Source: Symsagittifera roscoffensis
Lineage: Eukaryota; Xenacoelomorpha; Acoela; Convolutidae
DNA: 64,000 nt
NCBI RefSeq assembly: GCF_963678635.1
Contig: NC_087068.1
Location: forward strand, 43,577,080 to 43,641,079
Direction of reading: 5' to 3'
Positions within the stretch are counted from its first letter, which is position 1, and each line of letters opens with the position of its first letter. This document shows, piece after piece, positions 33,314-46,400 of this stretch. A program made the translations under genes and the position numbers. The notes under the pieces are model-generated. The model was not told the origin of the DNA and made no database searches. It saw only the letters and a list, made by a program, of their open reading frames with translations.

Positions 33314-35930
33314 GAGGGAGGGGGGCTGTTCATGAGGCAGAAAGTCCATGATACCGAAGGAAACTTTAAATCAGTCCAAATCATTCAAACTGTTTAAAAC
33401 ACTGTGACTTAAATGTCAGAGTTTTTGAATACTGAATTCTGATGGGCTATAATATAAGTTTCTGTCATTAGCCCTTTGTGTTACGAAAGATTCCCGCAGA
33501 TTGGTAACAAAGTTGTCTTTTTCATATCAAATACGTTTAAATTAGACTCTCTTGCACAACTTGGTTTTTTCTCTTATAAGGCCATGACTCCGCTAGATAT
33601 AAGGGTTTCAATCCTTTATTTAGGTAGAATACGTTGTGATACCCTCAACCAGAAACGAACAAAAAGCACGGACAAACATATTTGTTTGACAGAGCGCCTC
33701 TCCCTAGTTTAGTAAAGAATCATTTGTGCTAGCTCGGGACAGCGGAAAGAAAAGGTCTGCTAAATAGACTTGGAGTCATTGCTACAAATAGTAGAGCTCC
33801 TTCAACTATAGCGCATTTGCCTGGCGTTATAAAAATGATAGAAAACGTCATGGTAATCCTTCTATGAGCTGCTCGCCTTAAAAAAATGAATCAATTGTTG
33901 TCAATAATGTATGGCCAATGACTCAAGTATTTTGCTGCTGATCAAATGATTTGATGCCAAAAAAAACGTTTTCCGTTTTTTCTAATTAAAAAATCTATTA
34001 ATATTTTAATATTTGGTTTTCTGAAAATCAGATGTCCTTCAAAATGCCCGTTCAATCTATTCGAACTCAATTGATTCAAACCTATCAATTCTTGCATAGC
34101 TCAAAACCTGGCACACGTTTGGAACAAAAGTTTGTTATATCAAGGGGTATCAAACTTTTTTGCATAAGTCTTAAAAAACAGTTTTGCATTTCGCATAAGA
34201 AGGAAATAACAAAGTTTAACCTAACCGCATCCAGTTTCAAGCGTCAATCATTGATAATATTACGGTTTTAGTACCAGTCTTGCTAAAATTGAGAAACAAT
34301 CGATTTTAATCAATTAATAACCGATTACAATCTCTCTTTTTTAAATCAAGTTGTAATTAATTTTAATCCATTATAATCGACTATAATCGATTATTTATTT
34401 GTCTATTTTTCGATAAAATTGTAATCATTTATTATTGATTATACTTCATTATTTTTTTCAATTTTCTACTTCATTAGTTTTGCATAAAAATTCATTATAA
34501 TCGATTATAATTGATTAAAATCTCTTTTGTTTGTCCATTTTGTCTTCGAAGATGCATGTAAATTTCTTATATTTTATGCTATTTGTAGACCTTAGTTGTT
34601 ATGAAAAATTAGATAAATATTTTTAGAGTTTTCAAATCAATTCAAATTTATAAGGTTTTTTTGTCCAGTTCTTCCCCATTAGAGTTGTTTTGTGATGCAT
34701 ATTTTAAGCTTTTTTAACCATCAAAACATCAGCAAATTGATTTAGTTTCATGATTGATTTTTTTTCATCTATCGCGGGAATCTTTTCACTAATAAGAAAG
34801 GACCTCTATGAAACTTTTGTTTCCTGGTAAATGTTCGTGTTCAGATGAACCAAAAAGTTCAAAAAAAAGTTTTGAATTGACAAATTCTTACAAAATAAGC
34901 GCTTATAATTGATTCAAAAGGTTTGTTGCAAGATCTATACTCAATTATAATCGATTATAATCAACTATAATTCTTTTAAATACCTAATTTTGGTAATTAT
35001 AATCAAATATAATTGTCAAAAAATTCTCATAAAAATCCGTTATAATCGATTACTTGCGCACATCGTCTTGGTGATTTCTTAAGTGTTTTTTTTTCAGGAA
35101 AAAGTCCTAAAAATTCTTTACGCTCAGCATTAAAATTGTATAAGTTTTATTTATCAATACTTGAAAGTGTTGAATCAATTTTACGTCATTACAAAATAAG
35201 TTTTTCACCAAGCTGAGCAGAAAATTCATGAATAATTGCAAGCTGGCTTACAAAGAATCCAATACAACTTTATGTCATTGCAAAATAAGTTTTTCATCAT
35301 GATGAGCAGAAAAACCATAAATGACTGCAAGCTGACTTACAAAGAATCATACTATTAGAACTGGATGTTTTGCTGATCACTTCAAATTGAACAAATTAAA
35401 ACAGACATTTAACACGGAGAACGGATGAGGCACAAGTACTTTCCTTTATTCGTACCTAAAGGTTAGGGGAACGCAAAAAAGTTTTCTTCCTGTTTGTGGT
35501 TTATTTGAATCATTGGCCAGAGAATTTTGTGACTATTGTTGCAATCAGGCTTATTGAATTCTCTAGAAAGCGGACATTTTAAAAATTTTGATTATGGTCA
35601 GATGAGCAGGACGTTAGGGAAGAAATGGTATCAAAATGTGGATAAACCCTCTTAAGTTCACTGACCCTGATGGTATCAGACCATTATTTTCAGTCATTAT
35701 TGAAAACCGTCGATTGTCTATAAAAATTAATATACGTCTGACTTATCAAATTTTCGTTTTTAGTTGGCGTGATTTGCTAGTCAAACCAAACTTACGAATA
35801 ACAATTTTTAGAGCATCTTTATACGTCACACCGGAAAATGAGAACTCAGCAACAGCGTTAAAGCTCTCACAGTCAAATGGTTCTTTAAGTATTTTGACTG
35901 GACGTCATCACTCAAAAAGTCGGAGTTGAC
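33314..35930. other. Non-coding stretch downstream of IFT80
   Basis: 3' flank of IFT80, then AT-rich DNA. Around 34300-35050 it is rich in short ATAATCGATTATAAT-type palindromes. An open frame at 35636-35929 has no recognisable domain and lies beside a repeat, so I do not call it a gene. Confidence 0.3.
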
Positions 35931-36734
35931 AGCGCTTACAAATTGGTCAAAACTTTTTAGCAACTAAAGAAGATCACTAATAGGACGCCAAATACCGAAT
36001 TTATTAAATTGCGAAATTGCGGGCCGATTCTGCAAATGGACACTCTCTTTGTTCTTTTTTGCTCTTTCGTTCTTTTTGATCGCTCCGACAAAAATTAAAC
36101 CGTGTTGAAAGATTTGTCTCTGCATCTTAAAGACATACATACGTCAAAATCTGCAGGAATCGAATTCAATTTTTGGCCTTGTATTGACTGTTGTACTGAA
36201 ACGAGTTTCTTGCAAGTATTGGATTTTTACGGTTTATGGTCATAATCTAAGCAAAATTTCCTAATGATGGATACTTTTGTTTGTCGTGGTTCGTTGTTGT
36301 CATCGAGTTGGAAAAAACTGTACTACTATCTCGGTAATTACCAAAATAGTTGAACGGAATGTAATCATTCACATGCTAGTAGAAGACGGTTTCACCACTA
36401 GTAACAAAAATCGAAAATGAATTTGGGACGTTTGCGATGCTGAATTCATCCAACTGTTAGGCTATTTTGTCTCATGAATTTGGCTCTTACCCGAAGTCAT
36501 GAAATGCGTTCACAGTTAAATTATACTTAATCAATTAACTTGTTTTTTTTCTTCTAAGGCTGAAACTTTCAGTTCTCAACTTTTTTGGCTAGAAGTTGTT
36601 GACGCAGATAAGTATTTTAAAGATTCGACATGATCTGAGGGTTTGTTTGGCGTCAAGTTATTGTCATGTTTTAGCTAGAACTTCATCGTGTATATCTCCT
36701 AATAGCTTTATCAATGTTTCAAGGCTGTTTTGTC
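35931..36734 (+). repeat. Dispersed repeat, copy 2 (804 bp)
   Basis: Closely matches 25829-26596 from AGCGCTTACAAATTGGTCAA to GGCTGTTTTGTC. It includes an extra segment around 36380-36400 (GTAGAAGACGGTTTCACCAC) absent from copy 1. The repeat may extend further left, where copy 1 is hidden by the gap. Confidence 0.85.
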
Positions 36735-38528
36735 GTAAAACCGATGGGTCAACAAAAAAAACTTCTTTGTTTTTAAACGGTTTTTTCAAGGTTTCATTAC
36801 AACTTTAAGTCACTGTCATAATCACAACAAAGAGACTCTTATGAACTCATGGTTTTGGTAAGATCTTTTTCAAGCTTCGTTCTAGCTAGCGTTGGAGAAT
36901 TTACCTTATCGGCAAAATAAGATGCCATTGATGGTGGAGGAGAAGAGGGAACGTTCGCGGCAAGCAAAGATGGGTCAGTTGCCGTCACATTGCGAGTGAC
37001 TATCTTGGACGTTAGACCTTAGGAATTCTGAATAAACTGATGAACTGCTATAAGCAGCTTTATTTGACTTATGAACCTAACGTGATAAAAAAAAATTGCT
37101 AGCAACTGAAATTTTTTAGAAGTTGGTGTTTCAAAGCGTTAAATGACAAAGTAGGTGGGAAAAAAGTTCGTTGAAAAATTCATCAAAATCTTTCAGTAAA
37201 ACAGGACAATCTGTTTTATGGGGATTTTTTGGGCGTTCAGTTTTTGAAAGATTTGCGTTGATTTTTACCAGTTTTCTTGTCGCATTGAACGCATTCAAGT
37301 ATGGTTCTCATATTCAGGCTGTATCATAAAAAAAGTTAGACATTTCAATTCGAGACGACCGGTTTGATGCAAATTTTTAAAATGATTTTAAATGTTTTCA
37401 ACTTCAGAACTTTTTAGAGAAACGAAATGGTCTGAAACTGAAATAATTGAAGGGGCAACTTTGGATTTTGTTTGTCCAGTCTTGTTGACGATGAATAGTT
37501 AACTTTTTGCAGTTTCTTTGTTTATCTAACAGTCAATTTATTTGAAAAGGGAACAAATAATGTTATCACTAAGTTACATGTTTACTTTTCGAATTGTTAG
37601 TTAAGTCTTGCCACAAAACATTGTCTTTCTGAGATACTAACTGTGGGTGTTTGTGTTAGCCTGCCGGTCACCGAAATTAGATAAAACCAAGGTTGAAGGG
37701 TTTTCTTTCCTTTAAAATAATTTGTATTGAAACCCAACCCAAAACTTTTGTTTGAATGACTACACTTTAATTTATACGTTTAATTTGCACGCGTTATGGT
37801 TTTACTGAGAATCAACATCAGAGCTTCTGTTTCGACAACTATAATTTTGAACAAATTTTTGATTGAGTGAAATTGATTTGGAGGCTCTTCAAACCGCTCC
37901 ACACACAGACACCTCAAATAAGCGTCAAATTTACAGTGTAACTATTAGTCTTACAAGGTTATTAACAAAAACCATTTTTTCGCAATGACCGAATTAGTCT
38001 GCATGTATAACTTTGTAGAAATTGGACAATGTAAACAGACAAAAGTAAAAAAAAACAGTTAGGGCAACCATTTCAGTTTCAATGAAGTTTCTGACCAGGT
38101 AAGCTTAAAAATGAACAACTTCAGAGAGCAAAGACAGAATGTGGTAGATTTATAAGAACAATTGCCTAACCGGTAAAAAGACTACATTTCAACTATCAAA
38201 ATCACAAGCCATTCCTTATTGGGAGATTGCTTTGTCTTTTGATGGGCATGCAGGCTCGTTTCCAATACCGAAACACATTTTCAAAGTTTAGTTTTCATAG
38301 TTGCTTACACTGCAGTTTCTCGGAGAAAAAGTGATCATCCCGGGTTGACTTTTATAGACCAAAAATTTAATCATACAATTCCATGAACTAAATTTTTAAA
38401 AAGCTACAAATCAAACAAATTTCATGCATTTTGCTAGATTGGTGTCATTGTATTTCTTAAGATTTTTTCTTGTATTTTCATAAATTTCGGTGTATCGTAC
38501 TGAAAAAAAAACTAAAAATTTTTTGTTA
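36735..38528. other. AT-rich non-coding stretch
   Basis: I see no gene, RNA or clear repeat in this interval. Confidence 0.3.
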
Positions 38529-38584
38529 AAAAAATGCTTATCTTACAATTTTTATATATGGAAATTGTATGACTAGCATTTTTT
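38529..38584. repeat. Short hairpin element
   Basis: AAAAATGCTTATCTTACAAT and ATTGTATGACTAGCATTTTT pair with a few mismatches around a TATATA loop. Related to the hairpins at 5965 and 38951. Confidence 0.55.
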
Positions 38585-38940
38585 AGAGGTTGGCAACAAA
38601 AAAAACTATTTTTGAAATTGCCCCAGAATTTTTTAAATTTTTTTTTCAACCGCAAATCGAATGTTGTACTCAATCATTACTTTCCAAAAAATGTTTTGCA
38701 TGCATTAAGTAGTCAGGGGCATCATGTAGTCCTGGATAGGCAAAAGTTAGAGTTCTTCCGTCGTTTCTCTATAATTTTTGTATTTGATCTCAGTATATGA
38801 TTTGCGTAAGACTAATTTTGTACCTTTCAGGTCGTTTCCAATGCGCTGTAAATGCAAGACAATCAAATCGCTTATGACTCTAGATTTGAGTAAACCATGG
38901 TTTTTGTTACTTGTGTTCGGTCATGAACACATCCAAAAAA

Positions 38941-39228
38941 TTTTTTTTTGTCTCATGGGAGAATGCTAGTCATGCAATTTTCATATATGAAAAATCACTA
39001 ACCATAGACTTTTCAAGAAATTTTTTTGTTGTTGATGCTAGTCATGCAATTTTCAATTGTATGACTAGCATCTTTCCATATATAAATTTTTTTGTCTCAT
39101 GGGAGAATGCTAGTCATGCAATTTTCATATATGAAAAAGCACTAACCATAGACTTTTCAAGCAATTTTTTTGTTGTTGATGCTAGTCATGCAATTTTCAA
39201 TTGTATGACTAGCATCTTTCCATATATA
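38941..39228 (+). repeat. Two tandem 144-bp units each holding a 17-bp-arm hairpin
   Basis: The phrase TCTCATGGGAGAATGCTAGT starts at 38951 and again at 39095. Each unit contains ATGCTAGTCATGCAATT and its near-perfect inverse AATTGTATGACTAGCAT separated by 3 bases. The two units differ at only a few positions, so the duplication is recent. Confidence 0.85.
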
Positions 39229-39324
39229 AACCGCGATATTAACAAAAAATTTGATAAAAATGTTGCTACTATTACTAATAATGGGTCACTGTAGGCAAAA
39301 ATATATCTTTTAAATCATTCTTAC

Positions 39325-39672
39325 CAGGGGCGGATCTAGGATTTTCTCGAGGGGGAGGGGGATTTTTTAGGTCGACCTAACTGATTTTCCGAGCTCTCAT
39401 AAAGCATTAAAAAACGCTAAAGCACTAAAACTTTTTGAAAAAAAAACAGGTAAAAAAAAGCCGTTTTTGGCGCATCAAGCTTGCGTTTTTTTCGGCTCCC
39501 CCTCAAAATTTGTATACATTGGAAAAAATTTAGGGTCGGTCGACCAAAAATGGACTTCCTAAAAAAGTACCAAAGGGGGGACCCTTTGGGTCGGCAGGGA
39601 GTCGAATCCGTGAGGGGGGGGGGGGGGAGTAGGCGAACGCCCTCCCCCCGCCCGCCTCTAAATCCGCTCCTG
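39325..39672. mobile_element. hAT-type MITE, copy 4
   Basis: Ends CAGGGGCGGATCTAGGATTT and TAAATCCGCTCCTG; flanking octamers ATTCTTAC and ACTTTTAT match at five of eight positions. G-rich run and GGGTCGGCAGGGAGTCGAA phrase as in the other copies. Confidence 0.72.
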
Positions 39673-40402
39673 ACTTTTATAGCAATTATTTGGCATTTTC
39701 ATTCCACAAAAAAATGACTTCATATTCTTTACATTAAAAAACTATATACTCTAAGAGTACGATCAGTTATTTTTCCATAAAACTCCAAGCAAATCTATTT
39801 TTTGCCAAATAATCACAAAAAATGACACAAAAAGTCAACCCTACTAAAACTTTTTGCAAAAATCCTGGTAATTTTCAGATCCAAAGCAATTTGAGATAAA
39901 GAGATTAGGCAAAAACGACACAATTAAATTTAAAAACAAAAGCGAAAACAAGGGAGCATTGCGATTGAACAAAGCATCAAGTTAAAACTTCAAGCATTCA
40001 AGCATTTTTTGAGTTACATTAAATTTTCAACCCCCCCCCCAACACACATACCTACACACCGCTTTCACGCTTAGTAAAATGAAAAAGTGGAGTTTGAACG
40101 GCGGATTTAAATAACTTGAAATGCTCTTGCATGCTGTCAAAAAGTCTTCTCCTATCAAATGTAGCAAAAAAAATCCACTATGTTGATCAAATGATTGATC
40201 AAAAGTATTTAACGCAAGAACAGCATTTATGTGCGTTTCAGGCCTTGAATCGCTTGTTTATGCTGTCTAAACATCTTCCATAGCACAATCGGATAACCGC
40301 AGTAAAAATTAGAAACCAAAAATATATTTAGGAAAATAGGGGACAACTCAACTAAAAACAACTTTAATTTATTCATTTTCTGATTTGCAACAACAACGCT
40401 CA
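39673..40402. other. Non-coding sequence weakly similar to 43.46-44.1 kb
   Basis: Scattered shared phrases such as CTATTTTTTGCCAAATA and a CCCCC-ACACATACC / CCCCC-ACTACATACC stretch suggest an old duplication shared with the region after MITE copy 5. No gene. Confidence 0.3.
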
Positions 40403-40759
40403 TGGAACCAGATCCAAACTATATATTATTATTGGTTATAAATTAGATATTTTATCCCTATAAAATATTAAAGACTAACCAATCACACTCCATCAAACTA
40501 ACAACCCACTTATTTGTAAGTGCTGAAATTACTTGTAATTTCAGCACCAGAGCATTTTGAATTTAACTTACAACTTAGTTGCTTTCTCCAAAAGACCGAC
40601 TCGTAATAAAACCAGTATACTCTAGATCTATTGAGACTAAGAGATATAAGACTAAGATTAGGATCGGTATTAGACTAGGAAGATGCACGAATCTATCCGG
40701 CCGAAAATAGGATAGCGTGACGAGCAGACGGTGTACCCCATCTGAAATTACTCTATGAG
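40403..40759 (-). repeat. Three-copy repeat, copy b
   Basis: Reverse-strand copy of the 30093-30446 repeat. Contains the perfect palindromic hairpin GTGCTGAAATTAC / GTAATTTCAGCAC with a 2-base loop. Confidence 0.8.
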
Positions 40760-40982
40760 GTGGAAGTCCATCCCAACTCACTCAAATTTTGATTTTACTG
40801 AATGTTTGAAATTACATGGCTGGTATACGGTTTTTATTGTTCTCGAAAAGTGGTAAAACTATTTTCTGTTTTAATCCATCATATTTGATTTTTGCAAATT
40901 TTATAAAGACAGGCAATAAACAGCCAGTATAATCGACTATTATTACATCATGAACATTTAATCGCCCAATAAAAGATAACAA

Positions 40983-41504
40983 TACTGCTCGTACCAGGGC
41001 AAAGCCCTGAATGTTCCGACCGCCTTTTAATAATTATGGAGAAGTAATAACATTTTGCAGATATTGAATGAAATAAAACAAAATGAAATTTTTTTTTTCT
41101 AAAGTTTGATTTTTTTAAGGAAAAACCTCCCCCCACAAGCAATATTAAGTACAAAAGGATAGATTTCGCTCCTTGTAACAAATCAATTATAGCTTCTTTC
41201 AACCAATTCTGAACGATTTCTGAGACGGATTAACTCTCCGCTTAAGCGTTAAAAGCGCGAAACATATCGCGCGTTAATTGTCCCAAAATGGCCAAAATGG
41301 CAATCTTTAAACCCGTAAATTTACAAAAAATGATCACAGGTGAAATATCTTTTCAAATTTAGGCTCGGGACAACAATACCTTTCGAATGATATAAAAAAA
41401 TTCTGTCAAAAATGGCTAGTTAAAAATTCGAAATTTGTCTGAAGAAAAAAAAACCCCACCCCGAGCACAAATATTCCGTTACTTTCGTATCGAAAGTCGG
41501 AACA
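40983..41504 (-). repeat. Foldback-family arm, unit 1
   Basis: Terminal module ACTGCTCGTACCAGGGCAAA is followed by an arm that ends CACCCCGAGCACAAATATTC and CGAAAGTCGG. Same orientation as unit 2 at 41649. It carries a GCGC-rich palindromic phrase (TATCGCGCGTTAATTGTCCC). Confidence 0.7.
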
Positions 41505-41648
41505 ATAATTGGAAAAACTTTGGTGCGATTGTTTGTGTTTTCATGGCTAAACGCGTGGTATTTCGTGGTATTTGAATGTAGATTATGAAGAACAAATCTG
41601 ATCACACTAGCTAGTGTGCTCACCATGCCAAGCTTCATTGCATAATGA

Positions 41649-42175
41649 AAAAGACTGCTCGTATCAGGGCAAAGCCCTGAATTTGCCGACTGCTTTTTCA
41701 GGTTCATCGATCAGTAGTAACATTAAAAAAAATTAATTATAATAAGAAATAATGAAAAAAAAAATTCTAAAATTTGAAACTTTTTAAAGAAATCATCCCC
41801 CCACACGCCATATAAAGTTTAAAAGAACAGATTTCGCTCATTGTAACAAAGCAATTATGGCAAATAAGCTTTTTTCAACCAATTTCGAACAATTTATAAG
41901 ACGGATTAAATCTCTGCTTACGCATTATTAGCGCCTAATATATCGCGCGTAAGTTGTCCAAATTTGGCCAAAATGGCTATCTTTAAACCCCCATAACTTT
42001 ACGAAAATTGATCACAGGTGAAATATCTTTACAAATTTAAGCTCAAGACAGAAATACCTTTTGAATGATATTAAAAAATTTTGTCAAAAATGGTTAGTTA
42101 AAAAGTCGAAATTTGTCTGAAGAAAAAAAAACCCACCCCGAACACAAATATTTCATCACTTTCGTATCGAAAGTC
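41649..42175 (-). repeat. Foldback-family arm, unit 2
   Basis: Begins GACTGCTCGTATCAGGGCAA and ends CACCCCGAACACAAATATTT...CGAAAGTCGG, a direct repeat of unit 1 with moderate divergence. Confidence 0.7.
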
Positions 42176-43077
42176 GGAAAAATAATCAAATAGGTTATCA
42201 AAATTCAAAATTAAATACGGGAAAAAGTGGAGAAGAGCCAGGATGCCTTGTGTCTGTGAAAATAGAGAAACACAAACTCTATAGATATCATTTGAGTTCA
42301 TTTCTGCTGCACCCCCCCCCCCCCCCCAACTGCCTTCAATCTTTCAAATTTTATAGTTTTACGTGTAATTATGGCTAACCATGCAATGTTTCGATGTAAG
42401 CTAAGAAACATAAACCTGTTCAAAATAGTTATTTTGTTCGCTATGACAATTTGTTTTCGCATTATGACAATGTGAAAAAAAAAGTTTTTCAAAAGTGAAT
42501 TTCAGAAGTGGGGGAGTGGAAAACTGCCATCATTTGTAATCAGTTACATGAAAATGCTGATGCTCAAAACTGTTTGCTTCGGGATGAAGTGTGCCCAAAG
42601 CGAAGAAAACATTCAGAAGCCGTGGCGTTAAATTCAAGGATACCTTGACCACACCGGACATGAGCACCAGAAAAATGGTTTCTGGAACCATTAATGTAAT
42701 TTATGATTGTTCCCAGTGTTACTGATTGCGATAGATACGTATTTCTCATGAATGGATTTATTCCATGTCTAAAAAGGCTGAACGTGATGGAGAAATGGAA
42801 ATGATGGAACTGACTGGTTGCATAATCTTCTGCAGTAATAATTATGTCAATCAATTTGATGCAATTCTAAAGTTTTAAACGCACGAAGTGGTTTTTTGAA
42901 AATATAAAGTGAAGGATAGCAAGCTATCTGAAATATAATCAGACTATCTTGTATAATCTAATAAAGAGTAATAGGTAAATTGTCTTGTGCTGTTTAGATA
43001 AATAAACTTGGGATTTAAATCTTAGAAATGTGCAAAAAGAGTCCTCCAGAAACGCTTTTTTGTAATAACAAGAAAAT
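42176..43077. other. Non-coding stretch with a C16-17 run
   Basis: Contains a long homopolymer C run (about 42310-42327). No supported gene; open frames here are short and unremarkable. Confidence 0.3.
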
Positions 43078-43457
43078 TAGGGGCGAATCTAGGATTTTTC
43101 GCGAGAGGGGGTGGATTTTAAAAACTTTCAAGACCTTATTTTTTTTCTAAATCGACCAAATTGATATTCCGAGCTCTCCCAAAGCACTAAAAAGACCCTG
43201 ATTTAGTCAAATTTTCTGCGCCGCATTCAAATTTTCGAGAAAAACACGGGCCAAAAGAGGCGTTTTTAGGCACTTTTTGGAAAATTTTGACAAAAAAAAT
43301 TGCGTTTTTTTGGCGCGCATTCCCCCTCAAAATTAAAAAATTGTGGTGCCGAAGGCGCCTTTAGAAAAATTTTAGGGTCAGCCCGCCAAAAATGGACATC
43401 TCAAAAAGGGGACACTTTGGGTCGGCAGTAGGTCCGCCCCCCCCCCCCCCACCCCTG
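43078..43457. mobile_element. hAT-type MITE, copy 5 (eroded)
   Basis: Left end TAGGGGCGAATCTAGGATTT and right end CCCCCACCCCTG are eroded versions of the family termini; flanking octamers AAGAAAAT and AAGAAACG match at six of eight. The interior GGCGCC and GGGTCAGCCCGCC phrases match the other copies. Confidence 0.68.
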
Positions 43458-46400
43458 AAGAAACGATTATTTTCAAAAAAATTATGTCGCTCCAAGAATC
43501 GGTTTTTATCTCCATATAATCTCAAAATTGTAATTAGTTTTTCTGCCATTAATTCTCAAGAAAAGCTATTTTTTGCCAAATAGTCGCAAGGAAATCTCAT
43601 TTTGTCTCTCATATTATGACTCACTCATAGCCGGAATTGATCTTTTAATTGAAAAACGAGGCACAGTATTTTTGTAGTTTTCATCAAGCCTTGCCAAGGT
43701 TATGGAATTTCTAAAATATTGCGACCATGAGCAAACTAAAAATCGACACAAAATATTTTATGCGAAATTTTTTTGTAAAGTTCTTTATGATTTATAAATT
43801 CTCAACAATTTAAAACAATGAAATGAAATATTAATTCTAAACTCAGGGGCAACAAAAATTGATTATTTGCATTTTAAATAAAAATCAAGTAAACAATTTT
43901 TCAAGCATCTTTTAATTAGACGAGTTTTCCCGATTTACCCCCACTACATACCGCATTCACACGTAACACATTGAAAAAAGGACAAGAATTAGCGTGTGCT
44001 AGGATTTGTTAGACCTGCCTGAAACGCAGGTTTTTGCTGTTGAAACGTCTTCCTCCATTAAGTTTAGTGAAAAAAAAAATTAAATGTCCGTTCTATTAGG
44101 AAATCGTTGAAATTAAAACTCAATTTCTCATGAGTTTTTTGCTGGTTGGCTCAATTTTTTCAGTAAAGCGCAAAAGGAAAAAAATCAATTTGAAAAAGAT
44201 GGGGTCCAATTTTAATGGGGTCCAATTTTTGCCGGTTGGCTCAATTTTTTCAGTAAAGCGCAAAAGGAAAAAATCAATTTGAAAATGGTGGCACCAATTT
44301 TTATAGACGCTGCAGATCACTTCTCTCTTAAGTCTTATAACTTTTTTGCATGCTTTTCAACATTTCTTCTTGCAAAAACTTTAATGCAGCTGAAAAAAGT
44401 CTTCATCATGATGTCAGTTTTATGTTTCCATGTTTCTCCATATCAAAAAAAACTTATAGATATTTAAGATGATTTTAATTGGTTTTCATTAGACCTCGTT
44501 GGCTTATTTCTCTTGTTTCATTTTAATTGACAGTATAACATGGGATTTCTGATCTGACGTAGAGCTTGAGCTGACCTCGGATTTTTCTCACTTTACTGTG
44601 ATCAGGTCAACTCACTGCAGTGGGAACAATGGGTTTCTCGAAAAAATTGAAGTTTTTCACTATTTTTGCAGTTGTTTAAGTATATCTATTTGTTTTTTTT
44701 GCCAATGTTTTTAAGGAATTTGAACTTTATCATGAAGAATGACCCTAAAGTATTTTTATGTCAGATGAAAAAATTGATTTGATAACATTTTCACGTTCAT
44801 TCACGCTAAGAATTTTTATATCAAGATAGTATTCTTGTATCGTCCGATAGCTACACTCCGATCAATTTTTTGCAGAAAAAATACTTGACTGGAAATTACA
44901 ACAAACTGATGGAAGCAGTTATGTTGTAAAAAAATTTATATGGTTTTTTAGCAAGCTAAGCAAGGAATATAATCAATAAATTTCTGTTGTTTCGAAGGAT
45001 TTTTCGATTTTTTTAAATCGATATAAGTAGCATTTCATTAAATGAACCAGATAATTTTCCTTTTTTTGATTATCTCTTGGAGAGTGTAATCGATTTTGGC
45101 ATAGAAAAAATTACCAATCAATGGCCCTTTTTTAAATTTTTTTTGTCATACCTCTTTTTTTTCACTGATGTTCGAGAAATGTTTAAGCTATTTTTATATA
45201 AAAACTTTGTTTTAGGCAAAACCGGTTATCAATGAGGTAACTATTTGGGTTACACGTTATGCAAATTGATCAATTAGAAAACATTTCATGAAAATAAATT
45301 GAGGTTGCACCAGTTCCAGTTTTTTTTTTAATTTTGATCATTTGATCAATTGAATCTTCTGTTTTCTTCTAATTAAAAGTAGCTTCTTATAGGAAGGATA
45401 GATTTTAACGAAATAATACACTTCAAGTTTTTTTTATTAAAGACTGTTCTTGTACCATAAATGCAAGTTTGACTCTTTAATGGGAATACTATCATCTTAT
45501 GCAAGCAAATGTCAATCATGAATGAAACGTTTTTATAATAAAGCTTAGCACACTTCGAAATGATTGAAATGAGAAAATTTGAGATTACGTTCTGGTTAAA
45601 AGTGGTAAGGCTAGTTTCAAAACTTACGACAGGAAAAATCTAAATATTTCTTTATGGCTTTTGTAGGTTTTTTTCAGATCATTCTATTAGTTTGAAACCT
45701 GCAACCCTTTTTTTGTAATTCAAAAAAAAGTACTCGCAAAACATTGTGACTTTCATTTAAAGGTTGCAAATCCCTTGATATTGATCTAGAAAGGTTCTAG
45801 GTTTTTGTTTGGTTTCAATTGGACTTTGTTTGATCTTTGTTTTGTTTCAATTTCATCGACAATATTCTAAGGGTTCCCCACTATTTTCTTTTTTAAATTG
45901 CTTTTGTAAAATTTTTTGAAAGCAGTTCTAATTTTTTTCAAGTTGAACCTCTTCATTTCTTTAGCTAAATTTTTCTTGTTGAATTGCTGGATTCCCAATC
46001 ATTCAATACTTTTAAAAATTATTACCAAATCAATCAGTCTCTACCACGTTTTCCCGTTATGGTTTTTTTTATTCGTTTGACACTATTGCTTTTTTTGTTA
46101 AAAATTATGCATTTCACGGTAGAAAAATGTTCAATTCAGAGTAAAATTGCTATAGTTAATTGTATCCAAACTTCGTACTCAAACATGAAAAAAAACAGGC
46201 TCAGTACTTTAAAAAAAGGCAAAAGTTTAATGGCTAAACTGAGCATTATAATCTGAATTGAGCATTATATTTCACTTAAACTGAACGTTATTTGAAAACC
46301 AATATGTACAAAATAGTGATTTAAGGGCAATATAGAGTTTTGTTGTGTTTTTGACCCTATTTTTATCCTATTAAAAATAGCACGTTTTTTAGTTTGGAAG

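Noticed and set aside
35636..35929. A 97-codon plus-strand frame
   Set aside because: No recognisable domain, no splice context, adjacent to a dispersed repeat; not enough support for a gene.
42298..42492. Frames and motifs around long C/G runs (also 30528, 39614, 40030, 43437)
   Set aside because: Homopolymer runs, several of them part of MITE ends; the associated frames are low-complexity artefacts.
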